Part shown: one piece after another, positions 1 to 12,752 of the stretch
How positions within the stretch are numbered: position 1 is the first letter of the stretch
How the letters are laid out: every line of letters begins with the position of its first letter
Source: Voacanga thouarsii
Lineage: Eukaryota > Streptophyta > Magnoliopsida > Gentianales > Apocynaceae
DNA: 64,000 bases
Assembly (NCBI GenBank): GCA_026120185.1
Contig: JANUWF010001813.1
Location: 1,851,501 to 1,915,500, forward strand
Reading direction: 5' to 3'
The notes under the pieces: generated by a model
Databases searched by the model: none
What the model was told of the DNA's origin: nothing
What the model saw: only the letters and a program-made list of their open reading frames with translations
Position numbers and translations under genes: made by a program

Positions 1-243
1 TTGACTTGAATAGTAGAACTAAATCTTTTGAAGTGGGAAAGAGTTAGGAAGAACTTGAGTGTGGAATTGAGAGTTTGAAAAAGCCGAGAGGGTAAGCTCA
101 TTTTAACAAAAGCCAAGAAGAATGCAAATGCGAGAGAAGAGTGACCACTAAAACTAAGTGTAAATATGTGAGGAAGTGAAGTAAGAATTCTCTTGTATTT
201 TTCTACTTATATTTTGGAGTATTTCTCTTGAAAGAACTTCACA
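1..243 (+). other. Leader of F1 Ty3/gypsy element
   Basis: Non-coding purine-rich sequence before the first plausible gag ATG at 244. It resembles the leaders at 55560-55690 and 59450-59600, which share phrases such as a GAGAAAAAGGCAAGAGGGTGAG-like stretch and GAGTGACCA. It is therefore read as the 3' part of an F-family leader whose LTR and PBS lie left of the window. No functional signal beyond this homology is visible. Confidence 0.55.
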
Positions 244-1655
244 ATGGCTAGTTGGAGTGGAAGTGGAGAAAGTGACAATTATGAGGAGTCTTGCTATGGT
301 AAGAGTAATTATAGGGAATATAATGAATATGAGTGAGAATATGAGGGGGGTGATTATGAGAGCATGGGCTATTAGGATGAACATGCTGAAGGGCCAAGTA
401 CAAGTGGAAGGGAGTATGATAGCTATAAAGGAGACCTAGGGAAAAGTGATCAAGAATGTGAGAACTTAAGTCCTATGGAAGATTGGATTAGGGGGAGTGA
501 AAACAATGGAGAATCTTATTCGAGTGGGGAAGGATATGGAAATTTTGAGGAACAAATTTAGGAATATGAAAAAAAAAGAACATGGGAGTGAGGAATATTG
601 GAATGAGAAAGTGTATGTGGGAGGAGCACAAAAAGCATCAAAGCATGAGGTACAAAAGTACTTGAGGAGCATGAATGCAAAATGTGTGGGAGTTTTGAGC
701 ACACTTCTTATGATTGTCCAAAAAGAGTTAAATAAAAAGGAAGGAATATAGTGCATAAGATATTGGAAGAAGGGGTACATGAGAGGAAAAGTTATAATTG
801 TTACAATTATAGGAGTGATGGCCATTATTACTGCAAGTGCTCAAGTTTGCTACAACAACTAAGGGAGAAGGAAGAGTTGCAAGGAAAAAGGGGAGAATCT
901 CAAGCCTCTACAAGCATGGTGCAACAAATGAGTAGTGGAGGATTGACTTGTGAGATTTGTTGTAGTACAAGGCATACAAAGGTTGATTGTCGACATAAAT
1001 TGGAATATGAAAGACTTTATAGGGTGCACAATTGCAAAGGAGAGAGACAAATTGGGAAGGAAAAAGCTAAACTTGAGACTAAGTGGCCACGACAAATGTT
1101 GTAGTTCTTGAGGAGCAAAGAGAAGCAAGAAAAGAAAGAGAAGAATGTGAGCAAAAGAATAAAAAGATGAAACAAAGTATGGTGCAAGAAAATGAAAAAA
1201 AGGTTGAGAAGATTGAACAAAAGATGATGATGAGAGTAGAAGATAATGATGAGCTTAGTGATGATAGGGAGAATGATGTGGATCATTTGTGTTCAATTCA
1301 AGGTGTGACTACAGAATTCACAAATATTCTTTTCTTTTTAGATGATGAAACACATTCCTTAGAGGTGTTGGAGGAGAATGAGCAAGAAGAAGTAGGGTAT
1401 TATGGCGTTGAATTTGTTGAGGAGAAAATGAAACTAAGAGTTGAAGTAAAGAAGGGAGCTCTAAAATAAAGGAAGAAAAAAGAGAATTGGCTAGAAGCGG
1501 TGCATGAATAAATGGGGAATGAAACTAGTAGGAGTAAGCAATCTAGTCCAACCTTCAATGAAAATCCTAAGACTAGCAAGGAAAGGAGGATAGAGAAAGG
1601 CAAAGCCTTGTTGGGATCACAAAAGTGTAGGGACCTCAAATGCTACAAGTGTTAG
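244..1655 (+). pseudogene. Decayed gag-like region of F1 with several zinc knuckles
   Basis: A reading frame opening MASWSGSGESDNYEES at 244 continues through several in-frame stops and frame changes. Visible CCHC (CX2CX4HX4C) zinc knuckles are at about 676-717 (CKMCGSFEHTSYDC), 799-840 (degenerate, second Cys replaced) and 946-990 (CEICCSTRHTKVDC). A further knuckle begins at 1638 (LKCYKC) and is cut at 1655. Between them lies a Lys/Glu-rich stretch, open from 1083 to 1469, followed by an acidic section. In LTR elements such knuckles bind genomic RNA in the Gag particle. I see no capsid-like domain, which is odd for a Gag. The break at 1655 is the insertion point of copia LTR E, and the protease of a related element resumes near 13660. 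Assignment to Ty3/gypsy rests on the knuckles plus that protease; the lineage is uncertain. Confidence 0.6.
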
Positions 1656-2373
1656 TGTTGTGCCCTAGAGGTAATTTGTAACACCCCACAACCTAGGCCC
1701 AATAGGGCCGGGGATGTCGCCCCATCCGAAGGATAAGGGGTCTTTATAACTAGGTCACACAATAAAAATGAAATAATACTCTAAAATTAAAACTTATTAC
1801 AATCCAAAAATTTCAGAACGAATCCAAAATAAATTGTTCACTCTCATCTCTCAAAGCATTACATAAAAAAAATAACACAATATCTTCCAAAGCAGGCAAC
1901 AGCTAGCTACTCATCCCCACAGCAGGATCGACCTAAAATCATGGTAAAAAGGGTGATGAGATAAAAATCTCAATAAGTCTGTGTGTGCTTTGAGTGTTTA
2001 GGTAAAACAGCTCATGTATGCAAGTTGAAACATTTCATAAGAGAAAATGCTGGCAAGCAATAAATAAAGTTAAAATAAAGAGTGGTGCTTTCCTCTTTTC
2101 AAACCATACAAGTGCACAATAAATACAACCACTTAAATAGGCGGCCATGGGTACCACGCGTTGGGCCCCACGTCCATACAACGGTCAGAATGTCACACTT
2201 TGTGCAGACTGACAAAAGGTAGGTGATCGGCCTACCAGGTAAGATACTCCTTATTCTCTACACCCAAACAAAACTGGTTGTCCACTCCGGCAACATACAG
2301 TCCATATGACTGAAACTTGCTAACTCGGACTGGCATGACTAAGTAGTACTGTCGCTTTTCCAAGTTGAGTTCA

Positions 2374-2402
2374 TCTTCTGGAGGTGGCCTCTTGCCAGAA
2401 GA
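2374..2402 (-). promoter_or_regulatory. Conserved LTR hairpin (C1 copy)
   Basis: Inverted repeat TCTTCTGG...CCAGAAGA around a GGTGGCC core. It occupies the same place as in other C and D LTRs, next to the tract containing GAGTACTC. Possible RNA stem-loop in the retrotransposon transcript; the function is unknown. Confidence 0.5.
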
Positions 2403-3906
2403 CTCGCTTTTGCTATTCAAAACTAGTACTACTAGCGTACCCTTATTGAGTACTCAACGTTGATTGTCCCACTTGGGAGAGAACCGATAAAGCATAGCTT
2501 TACTTGAAAATGGTAATTAAGGGTTTCTAAAGTACGTGTAAAAATTTGTTTTAGAAACAGTTTGGTATTTGAGCAAAATTGCTTATTGATTTTCAAATAA
2601 TTTGTTTGACTGAAACAAGAAAGGAAACAGTCCTTAATTGCCTTTACAAAATAAGTGTTCACATACTTTGTGTTTGGCTTGTCATAGTGACCTTTTACAA
2701 CAAACAAGTTTTATGCAAGAGCATACCTGATCCTTTGCTTGAGCTAACTCAAAGATCTTCCAAAGCTGACCTAACCCCGCCTAGGGTAAACACAAGCCAT
2801 AATTAAACTCAAGCCAAATTTGCTTCTATAAATAATCCTAATTCAACTTCCTACAATCATGACCCTAATGTTCCAAACTTTAAGGCTAGATATTCAAAAG
2901 GATGTTATAAAATAAATCTAGCTTAATAATAAAATAACTAGGGTTTATTTCATAAAGGGTCCTAAGTTCTAGATGATATTATTAAAATAATAAACTATTA
3001 CTATTCTGTTAATTAATAATTAATCGTTAGAAAATAATTGATAAATAAAATTAATAAGTAAATTTTAATATATTTTGATTAAAAGATAATAAATAAATTT
3101 TAATAGTATTTATGAATATATAACTTATAAGATTAATATTTTACCTATTATGATTATTTATATAAAAGGCTTTATTTAATATTATTATCTTATATAATAT
3201 TTTTATATTTTTATTTTAATAAAAGATATCATTTATTTGGCTAAAATATCATTATTTCATATAACAGTCCAATTCCACATTTTCCTAGGGTTTTCGAAAT
3301 CATTAGAAGAAAATATAGTATTAATTTTTATTAATGTATTAAAATTGGCTAACTTAAATAATTTAGGAACAACAAGGTCATGATCATAATTTTCCTATTG
3401 CTAACCATAATCATGAACATAAACTCTAACACCAATCCACAAACCATTCAATTCATGAATAAAAGCATAGATCCAAATTTGTCATCACATGATCCAAACT
3501 CCACTAAACATAAACATACTCATGGCTTCAATAAGAATACAAGAACATAAAACCCTATTCACCAAATGTGACATAATATCTATCATGCTTAATCATCCAC
3601 ACTAACTCACGACATGAAGAGCATGCAACAAACCCCAAAACATCATAAAACTCAACCAAGACAAATCATCCTCATACTTCAATCTCAACTCCATCATATA
3701 AACACATGCTCAATCTCCAATCATAATCCATCCTTTTCTAACAACATCCAAAAGACATGAATCTAGAATTTAAAGAGAAGGTTGAAGAGGCTTACTTGAA
3801 TGATGACTACCTTGAAGAAGTCACAAGAGAATTCTCACGCTTGGAAGGCTTGATCCATCCAAGGAGAAAGAAGAAAAAATGGCCATGGTTGGAACAACCA
3901 TTTTGG

Positions 3907-4006
<100 letters not shown>

Positions 4007-5213
4007 ATTAGTACTTTATTTTAAAGATTGAAAAGGAATGAAAGATGTACATAATCATTCATGGTTACCTTGAGAGAGTTCTTGAATCTTCAAGAAAAAA
4101 TTTGGTTTTTAATCCAAAAGTAGAATCTTGTTTTCAGCGTTTGATGTTATAAATTACAGAAATGGATCTAGAGGATGAGTAGATATGATTTGAAGTTTTT
4201 GAAGAATATTAGAGGTGTTTAGAGTGGTCGTAGGCTTGGAGAATGGTGGTGTGTGTTCTTGGTGTGCTTTGGAAAAGTGGAGAGAATGGAGAGAAGTGTT
4301 GGACGAAATTGTTGAAAGTGTTTGGCCGAATGATTGAGGATTTCCTTGAGATTGAGTTTTCAGATTAGGGAAAAGAAGGAAAGCTGGTTGTTTGAAATTC
4401 AAAAGGTGTAATTTAGGGAGGGAATTAAGGTAAAAAATATGGTAAGAATAGCTTGGTTGATGGAGGTTCTTGAAGCTACTATAGCCAACTGGATTGTGCT
4501 GGAGTTTTGCTGAGTTGAATGAGCTATAGGGTGGCCAAAATTCAGAGTGTAATGGTGGAAGATTTTCTGGTTGTTTAAAGCTTAATCTAAGGAGTTTTCA
4601 TGGAGCATTTTGCTGGAATTTTGAATTTTAATTGGAGGCTTGATTGTAGTGATTGATGGAGTGATTTAAGGAGTAGCCATGGAGCTTCATTCGAGCAGAT
4701 CAATGAAGAGGGTGAAGGAGTTCAGTTCATGGCTGACTTATGCTAGTTTCACAGAAAGTTGGAATGGTTTTTTCGGATATGGTTGGAGAATGAACAAGGC
4801 TGGAATTTCTGGTTGTTCATTCAAGAGGTTTGCTGGAATTTTTGTGCAGATTTTTCTGCAATGTTTCAGCCGACTTGCAGAAGGTTTGAGGGGGTACTGG
4901 AGGGTCTTTTAAGGCTGGTTTCTAGCCTTCTTTATGGAGGAAAGACAGAAATGTAATACCCTGCCCAAAATTACCTTTGACCTATGAGGGAAAAGTCATG
5001 CATTGCATAGCATTTTGCATTTCATGTGATATCTTAAAATTATTTTTGCATGGGTGCATGTGATTTTCAAGGTTGCTCTTGCATTAATTTATTTAATGAA
5101 AAATAGTTGTGTTGTTTGCATTATTTGAGAATCGTTTAGGTGAAATTTAGTGGAGGAGATAGATGGATAAGAAGTAGGGTGAAAGGAATTTCTTAGAGAT
5201 ATATTAACACTGG

Positions 5214-5277
5214 AGTTGATTTGGATTAACAGTTAGGTTTGGGGATTATCCCTTGGTGACTTGAGTTCGAATATTAT
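5214..5277 (+). other. tRNA-like block in LTR D1
   Basis: A diverged copy of the tRNA-like module described at 33456-33524. The B-box-like GAGTTCGAAT is clear; the A-box side (TGGATTAACAGTTAGG) is weaker. It lies about 260-325 bp from the LTR start, the same offset as in family C. Confidence 0.45.
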
Positions 5278-7689
5278 CTTTTGCGAATCTTAGCTTCCTT
5301 TTTGAATTCTTTTTCTAGATTTCTTCATGCCTTGGTCGAAAATCCTAGCTAGCCGTCACCTTGGAGAGTTTTAAGTGGTATAAGACTCTCCTTGATAAAT
5401 ATTAGAGCTAGAAAATCTATTAGGTAAGAATCCTATTTTTTTATTTCTCAAAGAATTTCGGATTTAGCCTTTTTATTTATTTAATTATTTATAGAGAAAT
5501 ATTTTAGCTAAAACCCTAGCTACTCTTTTGAATTTCAGCCGCCATTTTCTTAGGAGATAAAACTCCATATTTATCTTCTAAACTCAAGGATTTTTGATAA
5601 GGATAAGGACTAATTTTATTCCAGCTTTTATCCTCTTTAATTTTAAAAAATCTTAGCTAGAACAATTAAATTCCAGCTTGTAATTAATTAATCAGATTTT
5701 ATGATTAGCTAGCTTGAATTAATTTATTATTTTCCTAGCAAAATATTGTGTTGATTGTGAAAATAGAACCCTAGCTAAAAATCTAGAAATTTTCCAGCCT
5801 TGTGCCGCCACCTTTGGAGCAATCCTAGCTCAACTCAAACTCTTCCAAGACTAGGGAGTCTTATCCTAAATCCTCTTGCAAATCAGATTTTATTCTAATC
5901 CTAAACAAATCAGGTTTTGTTTCTCTTATCTTGTAGATTTTCGGTCAACCTTGTGCATGCACATGCCGCACGAAAATCCTACACTCCTAAGGGTATCCAA
6001 ACTCTTCTAAACCTAGCTCAAGTTATCTAGAACACCTCTAATCAATTCAGATTATTTTAGCTATACAAATCAGATTTTTATTCCCTTCTTTTTCCAGAAT
6101 TTCGGCCAACTTTGTGCACAGAATTTCGGTTAGCTTTGCACACACCATATCACACAAAATTCTGCACTCCAAAACACACCAAAAGCCTTTTGTTGATCTA
6201 GCCAAATTTTAGCTCCTAAAACTCTCACTTTTTCTCTTTGATTTGCGGCAGAACAACAATCAAAACAGCCCAGAATTTTCTCTCTTTTGCTTACAGATTT
6301 CGCACAGCTCAAACACCTCCACTTACACAGAATTTTTTGTTGTCAAAACCCACACAAACTCCTTCTAGTTTTGGTCAAAAACCTGAACACGCACAGCCCT
6401 TCCCTTGTGCACTATTTCGGCCAGCCTAGGAGAACAATTCTAGATTATTTTTCTCCTCTTAACCTCTCTTAATATCGGCCAGCAATCAGGTACAGCAAGC
6501 TGCCTATTTTTCGGCCTTGCTGCCAAGGAAGTTTAGAACTACTAGGAGACCTTCATAGCATCATCTTCTAACCCTAAACCAAACTCTCCTAACCCTAAAC
6601 CAAAGTAGCCGGCTATTCCTTCCTTGTTGCATGAAAATTCCAACAAATTCTCCCCTGCAATTTTCAAAAAACACAAGAGCAATCACTAGGCAAAAATCAA
6701 ACACACCTTAAGGTAAGTAAAAATCCTCTCAACCCCACGATTCCTTACTTCCATTGATTCTTCTCTTTTTCTTTCCTTGAACCATGCCATATAAGGGCTG
6801 ATCTCACCTTCCTTTCTTAACTTTTGGTTAAGAGAAATAAGAAGGCAGCTTTTCTCTTCTTCTCAAGCGAACTTGGGACGGTCACCATAGGAGCATCTTG
6901 ATCTTGTTAATCCGGTTGTTGTAAGGTAAATGAATCCTTATCCTCAATGATGAAATTAAGGTTTAATATGATTGATGATGTCTAGGGAAGCATAATAGCA
7001 TGATGAACGTGCTAGTTGGGATAGGCGAATATTTTGAGATGAATAATGTATTAAGCATGTTCAATAGATAGTGATGCTATGTTTGATGTGATAATGATGG
7101 ATGTGAATTGTGATGGTTAAGTCAAGACCTTCTTGATATATTGCTCATGTCTTTGATGGATATATGGTCATGGTGTATGTACTTTGAGGAGTGGGTGATT
7201 TATTTGAAGTTAGATAATGGATCATGATTTGTTATGGGAATAAATGGGTTAAATGCATGCTTGAGATGATTGAGACCCTGATCATGATATTATGTGATTC
7301 TTGATCAGGAGGTTATTTGAAGGAAGCGAGCATTTGATTTTTATCTTGTTTATCTGAGGCGTATCAAGTAAGTCCTTGCATAAACCCTTTTGTTAAAAGC
7401 TTATGGTGGCAAGTCAAATGTTGTAAAGCTTTGTGAAGCTATTGTTGAACTATGATTATTTAGGTTGTAAACGTGGATGTTTAATCTCTAAATGGTTTTG
7501 TCAAACTAATGCCTTTATCAAGAACTGTTCTTTCTCTTAAACATTTTAGAAAACTTTTTTTTAAAGAAAAGCACGTTTTACAAAGCCGAGGTATGGAATT
7601 ATTATTATAAGTCAGGAATTGACGGATATGTTCGTTGAGTACTCAATAAGAGTAGGTTAACAATACTAGTCTTGGAGGGCTTGAGTGAG

Positions 7690-7718
7690 TCTTCTAGCAG
7701 GCGGCCACCTCCAGAAGA
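7690..7718 (+). promoter_or_regulatory. Conserved LTR hairpin (D1 copy)
   Basis: TCTTCT...AGAAGA arms around CAGGCGGCCACCTCC. Position and neighbours (GAGTACTC upstream, GGAGGAGTATCT downstream) match family C and element A. Confidence 0.5.
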
Positions 7719-8518
7719 TAAGCTCTACTTGAAAAGGCGACAGTATTGATTGGTTATGCCGGTCTAAACTAGCATTTGTACCTGGTAAGGTATTATTTTC
7801 CCGGCATGGACACCCGGATGGTTTTGTTGGGTGTAGAGATGGAGGAGTATCTCACCCGGTGGGCCGTACACTCACCTTTGATCAGAACGCCCAAAGTATG
7901 GTAATTTGATCCTGTCCAGGTGCATAAAGTGTGGTGCCTTGACCGTTCTCTTGTCATGGGGCCCAAAGTGTGGCGCCATGACTACTTTTTTCGAGTGGAT
8001 GATTTATTTTGTGCAAAGTGTGACAATGTGGAAACTCCACTCCTTGCAAAGAGAAATTATTTATGACTTGCCAAATATTTCTGCAAATATTTTCAGCTAT
8101 GCATACACGAACTATTCAAAGTACCATGTGCACACACAGGACTTACTGAGATATTAATCTCACACTGTTTCATATCATGTTTTCAGGAGATTGATACTGC
8201 TGAGCAGGCGGGATGTGTAATAGTTGGAGCTTTTGTTAATTCATTCATGTTTAAGAGACTGATGTTCATTTATGTTCTAGAACCAATGTTTGCATATGTT
8301 TAGTTTTGCTCAAGTTTGATACTGATGTAATAAGAGTTCCCTTTTATTTATCTAAGTTTGATTTCTTTGGTTCGACTTTCTATTTTGTACCTCGTTTTAA
8401 AGACCCCTTATCTTTGGGATGGGGCGACATCCCCGCCCTTTTTGGGTACGTAGTAAGGGGGTGTTACAGAAAATATCCGCCTATCTAAAATAAAATTAAA
8501 TCATGCTAAAACTTAAAT

Positions 8519-8582
8519 GATGGGATTTGAACTCAAGACCTTAGAGATAAATTCCAAAACTCTAATCACTAAACCACAACAA
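8519..8582 (-). other. tRNA-like block in LTR C1
   Basis: On the - strand it reads TGGTTTAGTGATTAGAG, then a potential anticodon arm, then GAGTTCAAATCCC. It is a degraded A-box/B-box pair about 255 bp from the LTR start once B1 is subtracted. LTR B1 inserted about 15 bp beyond it. Confidence 0.55.
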
Positions 8583-9264
8583 CTCTTGTTCTTATTTTTG
8601 TTGGATTGTATGCCCTCTTAGACTAGGTTTTTGATGTAAAATAGAATATTTTAATAAAAGAATTTATTTTCAGAAATTGTTTGTGAATTTACTATTTGTT
8701 TGTACACGATTTTCGTTTGGAACAGACCCATTGTATTTAAATAAGTGATCTATGTGAATGGTGGTCTTTCACAATAAGGTATGGATCACGGGTTATTTAA
8801 CACATAAACATTTGTTCTTAACCTATTGATGAGACTGGGAACCTCATCATGTTTAGGTTATTATGTTATGAATTCCAAATGGGGAATGGCTTACCTTTAG
8901 CCAGTGAGTAGTCCACTCACTTCATGACATAAGCGTATTTCGAATACGTAGGACAGGACATGTAGTAGTGGTTTCTAAAAGTACTATATGATAGAAACCT
9001 AGTCTACTATCGCTACAGCGTGGACTAGTACTCTACGACTTGAGTATGAGTTGGTGGTCTGGCGAAGTTGGAAGCATATACTTTGATTTGCTATAGTTGA
9101 GGTTCTATCGTAGGGCCAATATACTTGCATGTTGGGTATGTGTGACTAGTTAGTTAAGACAGACTTGTACAAGATAGTTTTTGCACTATATCGCCCCTTG
9201 TGGTGATTCGAATGGTCTAAAATGTCCAGGGCCCTGGGAAACATGACTCGAATGTTTGCTTTAG

Positions 9265-9786
9265 GGTAGCTCCCTTAGAAAGTGGAAACACTCCAAGAAG
9301 TCGTGGATCATTGGACTAAAAGCCTAAGGATGGTAGATGTCATTTAGATGGGTGTTAGTACACTTCTTCCTCTCTAAATGTACGACGATGTGTAGAGGGG
9401 TATTTTAGTCATTTCACCTGTAGGTCGGAGACTTTGCTAATGCAGCATTGTCCTTGGGGTCAATATTTCCTTATGGTGATATTAGGAAATATTTAAAATG
9501 CAAAATACAACTATTTATATAACAGGGTAGCTCCCTTAGAAAGTGGAAACACTCCAAGAAGTCGTGGATCATTGGACTAAAAGCCTAAGGATGGTAGATG
9601 TCATTTAGATGGGTGTTAGTACACTTCTTCCTCTCTAAATGTACGACGATGTGTAGAGGGGTATTTTAGTCATTTCACCTGTAGGTCGGAGACTTTGCTA
9701 ATGCAGCATTGTCCTTGGGGTCAATATTTCCTTATGGTGATATTAGGAAATATTTAAAATGCAAAATACAACTATTTATATAACAG
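9265..9786. repeat. 261-bp direct tandem duplication inside LTR B1
   Basis: Units 9265-9525 and 9526-9786 start GGTAGCTCCC and end ATAACAG. By eye they are identical, and B3, B2 and B4 do not have the duplication. It is a recent event in this LTR copy. Confidence 0.93.
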
Positions 9787-10690
9787 GGGTATTTTGGTCA
9801 TTTTAGCAGCCAAGGCGATGTGTCTTTTTGGTCCTCGGAATAGCCCGTAAGTCCTAACTAATTTTGGGTTAAGGAATTGGTCTCAGTTGAAGAGGATTTT
9901 ATTTTATTTTATTTTATTCAGGAAGTCTAATTTATTTTTGGATTGGAATAAAATAAATAAATTAATTAAAATAGGAGTTGAGAGAAATTTAATTATCTAG
10001 TTTAATTGGTTAATTAATTATTTAGGGCCTAGGTCCAGTATGAATAATTAAGAAATTAACCTGGGCTTATTAAACTAGGGGAAATAATTAATGTTTAATT
10101 ATTTATTGGGTTATTTATATAGGCCCAAGAAATAAATAATTAAAGATTAATTATTATGGTTCATTTGGGCTCATTAATTATTTATTGAGTTGTTTTTATA
10201 AGCCCAGGAAATAAATAATTAATGTTTATTATTTTGGGCCTTTTGGGTCCAAGAGAAATAATAAATATTATTTTGGCCCAATAGCTTGGACCTTAGGGGT
10301 TTTTCCAGATACGGTTAAAAAGAGTTTAGGGCTTGGCAAAACTGATTCTCAGGATAACATCCGGGTGTTTTGAAATCCCGGGCATATGTTTATCAGATAA
10401 TGAGAAACCCATTTTTGGCTAACTAATAAACTAGTCTCTGGTAGAAAATAAACCCTAATCACCCTAATTTCCCTAACATAACACAGAGCCTCACGTGAAG
10501 AGAGACTCTTGGTGTGTCTCACGTCCCTTTCTCTCTTGCTCACTACTTCTCTTCTTTGGTTTCTTCTTGTTTCTTTGCTAATCAATAGCAAGAGAATTAA
10601 GGAGAATTGAGACCGTTCCTCCTCACCATAGTGTTCACCGACTAGAGGTTAGGCTGAGGAATATTCCGAGAGCTGGAAAGCTAGGCGTTA

Positions 10691-10849
10691 ATGAAAACAA
10701 GGCGAAGTAGAAGGCTAGTGGGTTTTCAACCGGAAGCTTCTTCAAGTGTGCAAAGAGAGGCGATTTCAGTTGTTCAATCCGCTCCTACGCAACCTAGAAG
10801 GGTTAAGGAGCGCAAATGTATGATCTTCACGATTCCGTATGGCCTTTAA
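10691..10849 (+). CDS. Short arginine-rich ORF in LTR B1
   Basis: An ORF of 52 codons with an Arg-rich start (MKTRRSRRLVGFQPEA) and a basic end (QPRRVKERK). It has counterparts in B2, B3 and B4 at the same place near the LTR 3' end. After the RVKERK codons comes AAATGTATG, where B2 and B4 have AAAGGTAT, a plausible 5' splice site. It may be a small leader peptide, a first exon of Gag spliced across the LTR end, or chance. Product unknown; I recognise no domain. Confidence 0.35.
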   Translation: MKTRRSRRLVGFQPEASSSVQREAISVVQSAPTQPRRVKERKCMIFTIPYGL

Positions 10850-12739
10850 GGCTTAATTTTATTTTTCTCTGTTTTTTTCCTGTAACCAGTGCATGCTCCC
10901 CTATTTCGTCTCCCTCAATTTTCTATCCTAAATATTCTTCCTATTCAATCCTCAAGCTATCTCCCTATTTCCACCTCAAGCAAAATTACCATGTTGCCCT
11001 TCCTACTTAATAAGCACAATTAAGCCTTCTAGACTATATATCACGATTCCAAAACACATAAAATCATTGAAAAATATATTTATGCATGCAAGAAAATATG
11101 ATATGCATCCCGACCCCCCTTACTTTAGGGTTGGTTTTAGATGGGGTTTCACATAATCACTTATACATTGTATATGGCACATTTTATTTTAATAAAAGGC
11201 ATTATTTATCTTACAGTTTCTTTTGTTTACTTTAAGTAATATAACTATTCGATAAAGTCCCTAGTACAACACTTTGTTAAGGAAATCATGATAGAGATCA
11301 TGATATGAGATACTACACTGTATAGTGTTAGTACTTAAATAGTCCCTAGTTGTAGTATTAATGAGATATTACATCATTAATGCGTTAAGACTAGCATGTG
11401 TTAGACTTCCTGATTTGATCAAGCGGTGGTTCTTATAACCGTGAGTATTGAGATACTTAAAGTTAACACATGGATGCTTGTTAATGGAACAAGTTCATTG
11501 GATGACCTAGCTTTGAGATAATCATATGGATAACTATTTAGTGCCAGTGATATAATATCAATATAGCAAACATGCAAGTATTCGTAGACTTGAGATCTCC
11601 AAGGTACTTTGTTTACTGAGCTTTGTACTTTGATTGCAATCTTTGAAGCTTGATTGAGGCCGTCTATAGGATGGATATTAGGTACATTATGAGGTAAACG
11701 AAAGTAGTTGAGAGGGTCAATAAAGGATTCACCACTCCTAATAGTAGGGGTGAATGTCTCACGGCCACTTCTAGGAATTACTACTTGGAAAGTCCTTGGC
11801 TAAGGCGATTGTGCACTGGAAACAGTTCCAATTGATACACATCTAAAGTAGTAGGTTCCTGGTACAAGTACTATTATATTCGGGCCAGAATTGATATACA
11901 TTTTGGAGGCAGTTGACACTAATTTCGTACTCCGAACCGAATGAGATATTGTATGGTGAAAGGAGTTATTTGCACTGTAGTTTGTTATTGAAGGGTTCAT
12001 GTCAAGCAACTTGACTTCCTGGACTCTTGGGTGGTCATGATGTGTTGCTAGATACCGCTCGTGATCTGGAAATATGGGTTTATTAATTGTTGAATTAATA
12101 AACCAATCCTGATTAGAATTAATAGGATTAATTCTAATTAATTATGGATTATTAATTTCAAAGACGTTTGGATTAATTCATGTTCTCTACCAATTGACTG
12201 GGAAACCTAATAGGTCACACACAATAGAGGATTATATACTCAAGATGTTATTTGATAACATAGTGGGGTTAATTAAGAGAAAGAGAAGTTGTTGTGGACA
12301 AATTATAATTAGTTATGTAATATATAGTAGATGTAACACCCGAAAACCCTAGCTGAACAACAAACAAAAAACAACAGCCACGTTCTTTCTCTCGTTTTGC
12401 TGAAAACGAAAACAGCCCTAGCCGCCATCTTGTTTCTGCTAGCATAGGAAAGTTTGGTACTTGAGTATTCCTCTGTGTAGATTACTATTAGAAATAATCA
12501 CACACTGTGATTATAGTGGTTAGACGTTCAACTCTTGTGGAGTTTGCACAAGAGGATTCTTGAATCGCGCCTCGACTTGAAGAAGAAAATTTTTGTTCTT
12601 CGGACGATCACCCAAAGGTAAAAGCTGTTATCTTTATTATCATTATGTCTTGTTTTCCACACATTGGCGGGTCCTGGGAGGGTATCTCATTTCTTCTTCC
12701 GCTACGCCGTATATGATGCGAGCCTGGGATACCCAACAG

Positions 12740-12752
12740 TGGTATCAAAGCC
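12740..12752 (+). other. Primer binding site of copia E
   Basis: TGGTATCAAAGCC two bases after the LTR end. It is the complement of the initiator-Met tRNA 3' end with G-to-A at one position. Confidence 0.75.

Larger units (their letters stand above)
4952..8468 (+). mobile_element. Tekay-type solo LTR D1 (same family as element A)
   Basis: It starts TGTAATACCC at 4952, ends GGGTGTTACA at 8468 and is 3517 bp long. This matches the 3' LTR of element A in both terminal sequences and length (about 3.45 kb). No internal domain is present, so it is a solo LTR. The flanks share GAAA (AGAAA left, GAAAA right), an imperfect target duplication. About 590 bp of C LTR found in other copies is absent at this site, so the insertion or a later event removed target DNA. 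Blocks shared with other LTRs: tRNA-like 5214-5277, hairpin 7690-7718 and CAAAGTGT-type repeats 7889-8025. Confidence 0.8.
8599..10917 (+). mobile_element. Copia B solo LTR (B1)
   Basis: It runs from TGTTGGATTG (8599) to TCCCTCA (10917), 2319 bp, with perfect 5-bp flanks ATTTT on both sides (8594-8598 and 10918-10922). No PBS, PPT or coding domain lies inside, so it is a solo LTR. It was assigned to Ty1/copia because copy B4 (55802) directly follows a copia polyprotein C-terminus and a PPT. It is longer than B3 (2031 bp) mainly because of a 261-bp tandem duplication. It carries the short basic ORF near its 3' end. Confidence 0.88.

Noticed and set aside
9265..9786. CRISPR-like or satellite array
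   Set aside because: Only two 261-bp units and no spacers; a simple tandem duplication within one LTR.
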